Positions 15,044-18,610 of a stretch of 18,610 nt of DNA are shown here, in pieces. Position 1 is the stretch's first letter, and every line of letters starts with the position of its first letter. Below the pieces are notes generated by a model. That model saw nothing but the letters and a program-made list of their open reading frames with translations, was not told where the DNA came from and did no database searches. Source of the DNA: CAMEON01 sp964427175. GTDB taxonomy: Bacteria; Bacillota; Clostridia; Oscillospirales; CAG-272. The position numbers and the translations under genes are program-made. The DNA is taken from the NCBI GenBank assembly GCA_964427175.1, contig CAYRTP010000030.1, positions 1 through 18,610 on the forward strand, given 5' to 3'.

Positions 15044-15934
15044 TTAAACTTTAAGCCCTGCCTGACGCATGAGGCGGAGGAGGTTCTGCTTGTTGGCATC
15101 CTCCATGGAGGTCAGGGGGAGACGGAGGTAGTCCTCACACCAGCCCATAGCGGCGCAGGCGGCCTTGACGGGAATGGGGTTGACCTCGCAGAACAGGGCG
15201 TTGACCAACTCCAGGTAGTCCAGCTGCATCTTGCGCGCGCCTGCCACGTCGCCCGCGAAGAACTTCTTGCACATGGCCGAGGTCTCGGCGGGAAGAATGT
15301 TGGACAGCACCGAGATCACGCCCTTACCGCCCAGGGAAAGAACGGGGATGATCTGATCATCGTTGCCCGAGTAAATGTCCATCTTGTCACCCACCAGCGC
15401 GGCCAGCTCGGCAATCTGGGAAATATTACCCGAGGCCTCCTTGATGGCCACGATGTTGGGATGGTCAGCCAGGGCGGCGGCTGTCTTGGGCAGGAGGTTG
15501 CAACCGGTACGGCCGGGGACGTTGTACAGAATGCAGGGCTTGTCGATGGCATCGGCTACGGCCACGAAGGAAGCGGCCATGCCCTTCTGGGTGGCCTTGT
15601 TGTAGTAGGGAGTCACCAGCAGCATGGCATCCGCGCCCACCTCGGCGGCGTAGCGGGAAAGATCCACGGCGTAGGCGGTGTCATTGGAGCCGGTGCCCGC
15701 GATGACGGGAACGCGGTGGTTGACACGCTCTACGCAGAACTTGATGGCGGCACGGTGCTCCTCGTCGGTCAGGGTGGAGCCCTCTCCTGTGGTGCCTACG
15801 GCCACGATGGCATCAATGCCCTGCTCGACCTGCCAGTCGATCATGGCACCGAAACGCTCGTAGTCAATGCCGTCAGGGGTCAGAGGGGTGATGATGGCGG
15901 TAGCGGCGCCGGTGAAAACAGTACGGTTACTCAT
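15044..15934 (-). CDS. dapA: 4-Hydroxy-tetrahydrodipicolinate synthase
   Basis: A 296-aa TIM-barrel enzyme (EC 4.3.3.7) that condenses pyruvate with aspartate semialdehyde in the first committed step to diaminopimelate and lysine. The Schiff-base lysine is Lys165 in VAIKEASGN. Thr48 and Thr49 (GTTGEGSTL), Tyr137 and Arg142 (YNVPGRTG) match the E. coli residues with a constant offset of four. The start at 15934 is set by AAAGGAATCCGAAC before the ATG and by alignment with the family; the open frame extends 11 codons further into a repeat. It lies downstream of a lysine riboswitch and attenuator, so it should be shut off at high lysine. It is the first gene of the dapA, dapB, ddh series. Confidence 0.97.
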   Translation of the reverse strand: MSNRTVFTGAATAIITPLTPDGIDYERFGAMIDWQVEQGIDAIVAVGTTGEGSTLTDEEHRAAIKFCVERVNHRVPVIAGTGSNDTAYAVDLSRYAAEVGADAMLLVTPYYNKATQKGMAASFVAVADAIDKPCILYNVPGRTGCNLLPKTAAALADHPNIVAIKEASGNISQIAELAALVGDKMDIYSGNDDQIIPVLSLGGKGVISVLSNILPAETSAMCKKFFAGDVAGARKMQLDYLELVNALFCEVNPIPVKAACAAMGWCEDYLRLPLTSMEDANKQNLLRLMRQAGLKV

Positions 15935-15950
15935 GTTCGGATTCCTTTCC

Positions 15951-16020
15951 TTGGGGCTTTGCCCCAAACCCCACTTAAGAACCTTTTTGCAAAAAGGTTC
16001 TTAAAAAACTCCAAAAACCT
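15951..16020 (-). repeat. Composite two-hairpin repeat, copy D
   Basis: On the minus strand: leader AGGTTTTTGGAGTT, a 14-bp stem TTAAGAACCTTTTT with its complement (15975-16004), a 7-base spacer GTGGGGT and a 7-bp hairpin TTGGGGC/GCCCCAA (15951-15967). It falls in the dapA leader, between the attenuator and the ribosome binding site, so it is transcribed. The spacer is two bases longer than in the other copies. Confidence 0.85.
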
Positions 16021-16077
16021 TTGAAAAAGCACGGGGATATTTCGATTATTTCTCATTCAAGCAGGCCCATACCCACA

Positions 16078-16100
16078 GAAAAAGCCCCCGGATCGGGAGC
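16078..16100 (-). terminator. Riboswitch expression-platform terminator (attenuator)
   Basis: On the minus strand GCTCCCG-ATC-CGGGGGC (16084-16100) is followed by a run of T. Its 5' arm and the preceding bases (GTTGTGATGGCTC, 16097-16109) can instead pair with the 3' strand of the aptamer's closing stem (16150-16163), giving a mutually exclusive antiterminator. Confidence 0.88.
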
Positions 16101-16149
16101 CATCACAACGGGTATCCGTCGATACTTCCCCCAAAATGGGAAAAGTTCG

Positions 16150-16312
16150 GTTGTGGATAGCTCTCCGCATTGCTGCGACAGCCGGACGGATGTTCTCCGC
16201 CGAGCCAGTCGGAATACCCGCCACGGCATCCGCTTCGGCACCCACGCCTTCCCCGTACGGTTTTGGCAACCTTGGCTGTACGGTACTCTTCGTGCAGTGC
16301 GCCTCTATCATT
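16150..16312 (-). ncRNA. Lysine riboswitch (L box) upstream of dapA
   Basis: The minus-strand RNA carries the L-box conserved blocks in order: GATAGAGGCGC, AAGAGTA, GGGGAAGGCG, GCCGAAGC, GGCTGTCGCAGCAATGCGG and the closing GAGAGCTATC. GATAG at the 5' end pairs with CTATC at the 3' end to form P1. The closing strand is also the antiterminator strand, so lysine binding would free the terminator at 16078-16100 and stop transcription before dapA. It begins only a few bases after the expected transcription start. The aptamer class is recognised from conserved sequence; the OFF mechanism follows from the pairing. Confidence 0.94.
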
Positions 16313-16322
16313 TGATGAAAAC

Positions 16323-16351
16323 AGTATAGCACAACCAAGGGAATTTGTCAA
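16323..16351 (-). promoter_or_regulatory. Sigma-A promoter for the lysine riboswitch and dapA
   Basis: Minus strand TTGACA (16346-16351), 17-base spacer, TATACT (16323-16328). The expected start near 16316 places the riboswitch at the very 5' end of the transcript. Confidence 0.92.
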
Positions 16352-16648
16352 GGGGGGGAGAACGATTTTTTTCGGTTCATACTATTCTCTAACGGAAACA
16401 TTGCATCCGGAAATGAGTGCGCGCTTATATACACCAATGGGGGAGGGGCCCCATGGTGATATCCTCTATGGTTCTTGGTATTCTCTTGTATCCCCCATAA
16501 ATCCCTTTTTAAGTTTTTGGGATTCTTAAGGGCCGCGCAAACTTCGCCGTAGGCGAATTTGCACTGAGCGTAGCGAGGAGGTTTCCAAAAGGCTCTGACA
16601 GGCTTGCCTGTCGGACGCCAGGAGGCACGCTCCATTATTATCCCACCG
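16352..16648. other. Non-coding gap between the dapA promoter and the Na/Pi symporter gene
   Basis: No gene was recognised. It contains a seven-G run (16352-16358), an imperfect hairpin CACCAATGGGG/CCCCATGGTG near 16430-16457, and a structured repeat-like region from 16511. Short open frames on either strand have no ribosome binding site or recognisable protein. Confidence 0.65.
16511..16640 (+). repeat. Diverged relative of the two-hairpin repeat (leader only) with other hairpins
   Basis: AAGTTTTTGGGATTCTTAAG (16511-16530) matches the leader of copies B and C, but the long stem is absent. Instead there is a GCAAACTTCGCC/GGCGAATTTGC hairpin (16537-16562) and a perfect GACAGGC/GCCTGTC hairpin (16597-16612). 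Read on the minus strand, the last hairpin follows the symporter stop and precedes CCTTTTGG, so it could be a weak terminator. Confidence 0.5.
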
Positions 16649-18451
16649 TCAACATTCCTCACCGCCCGGCAACACGTATTTCTCCCGATACTCCCCGTAG
16701 AGGCGGTCGAAATCCATGCCCCCAGCCTTGACGCGGTGGAGGTAGTCGTGAAGCTCCAGGGTATCGTTTTTGGCCATCTCCAGAAGACAGCCCGCCACGT
16801 TGGAGCAGTGGTCCGCCACACGCTCCAGGTTGGTGAGGATATCCGAGAGCACGAAGCCGTGCTCCACGGTACACTCGCTCTGGGTCAGACGGCGGATGTG
16901 GTTGGTCTTGATGGCATCCCGCAGGCCGTCAATGACCTGCTCCAGGGGCTCCACCCGGGCGGCCAGCTCCAGGTCGGTGTTCATCAATGCCTGCTCGGTT
17001 ATGGTGACGATCTCGGAGACCGCTCTGTACAGCACGTTCAGCTCGGCTTTGGCCTCCGCTGAGAAGGTCAGCTCCTTGTCCCGCATCTCCTCGGCGGATT
17101 CCAGGAGGTTGACCGAGTGGTCCGAAATGCGCTCCAGGTCTCCGATGAGGTGGAGGAGCTTGGTGACCTCGTGGCTGTCCCGCGCGTCCATGCTTTGGGA
17201 GGAGAGCTTGACCAGGTAGGAGCCCAAGGCATCCTCGTAGGTGTCCACCCGCCCCTCGGCCAGGCGGATCTTCTCGGCGGTCTTGCCGTCATAGGTATCC
17301 AACAGGTCGATGGATCGGCGGAGGTAGCGGCCCGAGATGGCGGCCATCTGCCCCGCCACGGTACGGCTCCGCTCAATGGCTACCGAGGGAGTCTCCAGCA
17401 GGCGGTCGTCCAGCAGGTCGGTGTACTCGTCACCCTTCTTGTCGTCGCCGCGGATGGTGGAAAGAGCCAGCTTCTCCAACAGCCCCGCCGCGGGGAACAG
17501 GAGGGCCACCGACAACAGCTTGAAGATGGTGTGGACCGCGGCGATGCCCCACATATTGATGGCGGTTCCCTCGGCCAGGCTGAACAGATCCAGGGTACCC
17601 GCGGACTTCAGGATCCAGCCCAGCAGATAGTACAGGGCCAGCCAGACCGCCACGCCGATGACGTTGAAGTAGAGGTGGACCAGGGCGGCCCGCTTACCGT
17701 TCTTGTTGGCCCCCGCCGCCGAGATCATGGCGGTGACGCAGGTACCGATGTTCTGTCCCATGATGATGGGAATGGCCATGCCGAAGGAGATGGCTCCCGT
17801 GGAGGACAGGGCCTGGAGGATACCCACCGAGGCCGAGGAGGACTGGACGATGGCGGTCAGGACCGTTCCTGCCAGCACGCCCAGGAGGGGGTTTCGGAAC
17901 ATGGTGAGGATCCGCGTGAAGTTGGGATCCCCCTTGAGGCCGCTGACCGCCCCCGACATGAGGTCCATACCCACCATGAGCACCGCAAAGCCCATGAGGA
18001 TGGTACCGAGGTCCTTGCCGCGGCTCTTTTTGGAAAACATGATGAGGCAGATACCGATAAGGGCCAGGACAGGCATCCAGGCATCGGGCTTGAGCCACGC
18101 CGTCCAGGCCAGGGCATCCGCGCCCCCCTCAATGCCGTTGAGGGCGGTGAGCCAGGCGGTGACGGCGGTGCCGATGTTGGCACCCATGATGACACCAACG
18201 GCCTGCTTCAGGAGCATGGTACCCGAGTTGACGAAGCCCACCACCATGACCGTGGTGGCCGAGGAGGACTGGATCACGGCGGTCACGCCGAGGCCCAACA
18301 GCAGGCCCTTAAAGCGGTTGGAGGTCAGATTGGCCAGGATGGTCTTGAGCTTACGCCCCGCGCTCTTTTTCAGCGCGTCTCCCATCACGTCCATACCGTA
18401 CAGGAACAGGGCGAGGCCGCAGACCAGAGTCAGAATGTCGAAAATGTCCAT
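16649..18451 (-). CDS. Na+/phosphate symporter (NptA/YjbB type) with C-terminal PhoU-like domain
   Basis: A 600-aa membrane protein. Two inverted-repeat halves of the Na/Pi-cotransporter domain carry the hallmark QSSSA motifs (61-65 and 203-207), each followed by a hydrophobic segment and MGANIGT or MGQNIGT. About eight to nine membrane helices cover residues 1-330. From about 345 to 565 it is a soluble, all-helical PhoU-like domain (AEKIRLAEGRVDTYEDALG, LLHLIGDLERISDHSVNLLE, LTNLERVADHCSNVAG), including the E-R-x-x-D-H signatures of PhoU repeats. The fusion is common in bacteria and may gate phosphate flux or export. The start is supported by GGAAGG six bases before the ATG. It is a single gene; the 5' leader contains the GGGGAATCCCC palindrome (18478-18488), and no clear promoter was recognised. 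Confidence 0.95.
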   Translation of the reverse strand: MDIFDILTLVCGLALFLYGMDVMGDALKKSAGRKLKTILANLTSNRFKGLLLGLGVTAVIQSSSATTVMVVGFVNSGTMLLKQAVGVIMGANIGTAVTAWLTALNGIEGGADALAWTAWLKPDAWMPVLALIGICLIMFSKKSRGKDLGTILMGFAVLMVGMDLMSGAVSGLKGDPNFTRILTMFRNPLLGVLAGTVLTAIVQSSSASVGILQALSSTGAISFGMAIPIIMGQNIGTCVTAMISAAGANKNGKRAALVHLYFNVIGVAVWLALYYLLGWILKSAGTLDLFSLAEGTAINMWGIAAVHTIFKLLSVALLFPAAGLLEKLALSTIRGDDKKGDEYTDLLDDRLLETPSVAIERSRTVAGQMAAISGRYLRRSIDLLDTYDGKTAEKIRLAEGRVDTYEDALGSYLVKLSSQSMDARDSHEVTKLLHLIGDLERISDHSVNLLESAEEMRDKELTFSAEAKAELNVLYRAVSEIVTITEQALMNTDLELAARVEPLEQVIDGLRDAIKTNHIRRLTQSECTVEHGFVLSDILTNLERVADHCSNVAGCLLEMAKNDTLELHDYLHRVKAGGMDFDRLYGEYREKYVLPGGEEC

Positions 18452-18575
18452 GTTGTACCTTCCTGTGTGATGAATTTGGGGAATCCCCTTAAATCAACGT
18501 GTTCGATAACCGTTACTCTACGTAGTACCCTGTTAATTCTAAAACTTTACTTCCGACAGACTGACCTTTATTCGA

Positions 18576-18610
18576 TCTCCTCATCCACCATCCTTCGGAT
18601 GGTCCCCCTT
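18576..18610. repeat. Copy of the CTCATCCACC intergenic repeat, cut by the window end
   Basis: Identical over all 35 bases to 14869-14903 and running off the end of the window. It lies upstream of the symporter gene. Confidence 0.9.

Noticed and set aside
16352..16648. tRNA or small protein gene in the gap
   Set aside because: No cloverleaf or conserved tRNA arm sequences, and the short frames lack ribosome binding sites and recognisable products.
18452..18575. Pho-box-like TTAACA site and CTACGTAG palindrome upstream of the Na/Pi symporter
   Set aside because: Only one TTAACA is present without the spaced direct repeats expected of a Pho box, and the 8-base palindrome could be chance.

Overview
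This window looks like chromosomal DNA from a fairly high-GC, Gram-positive gut-type Firmicute, probably class Clostridia (Oscillospirales-like). That placement is inferred from the mix of AGGAG-type ribosome binding sites, consensus TTGACA-17-TATAAT promoters, lipobox lipoproteins, a lysine riboswitch, the dehydrogenase (Ddh) route to meso-diaminopimelate, and intergenic repeats of a style I associate with that group. There are no tRNA, rRNA, CRISPR, phage or transposase genes. Both ends of the window lie in copies of one intergenic repeat, so it may be a whole contig that broke at repeats.

Layout. 1-1700: a secreted lipoprotein alkaline phosphatase (+) with its -10 box and a strong terminator. 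1698-3317: an ECF-type sigma factor (-) with a winged-helix-like segment and a very long unassigned C-terminal tail. 3423-5002: a two-gene operon (-) encoding a PPP-type phosphatase and a membrane-anchored metallophosphoesterase, joined by an ATGA overlap. 5111-5725: a small lipoprotein (+) ending at a bidirectional terminator. 5770-10391: marR, two ABC half-transporters and a small XRE regulator (-), read from a fully consensus promoter with a cluster of TTAAC operators. 10622-12615: a divergent tandem pair of paralogous cytoplasmic metallophosphoesterases (+). 12651-12805: a long inverted repeat followed by a bidirectional terminator. 12825-16351: a lysine biosynthesis block (-) with consensus promoter, lysine riboswitch, attenuator, then dapA, dapB and ddh. 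16649-18451: a Na+/phosphate symporter with a C-terminal PhoU-like domain (-).

How the genes work together. Transcribed in order, dapA, dapB and ddh turn aspartate semialdehyde into meso-diaminopimelate in three steps, with lysine feedback at the RNA level. The two ABC genes form an asymmetric heterodimeric exporter with one degenerate ATP site, under probable MarR autorepression. Phosphate chemistry recurs (alkaline phosphatase, four calcineurin-like phosphoesterases, a Na/Pi symporter), but no shared regulatory site was recognised.

The most unusual features are a composite two-hairpin repeat, present in four full copies around the dap genes with stems that differ but stay paired, and the sigma factor with its large extra C-terminal region.
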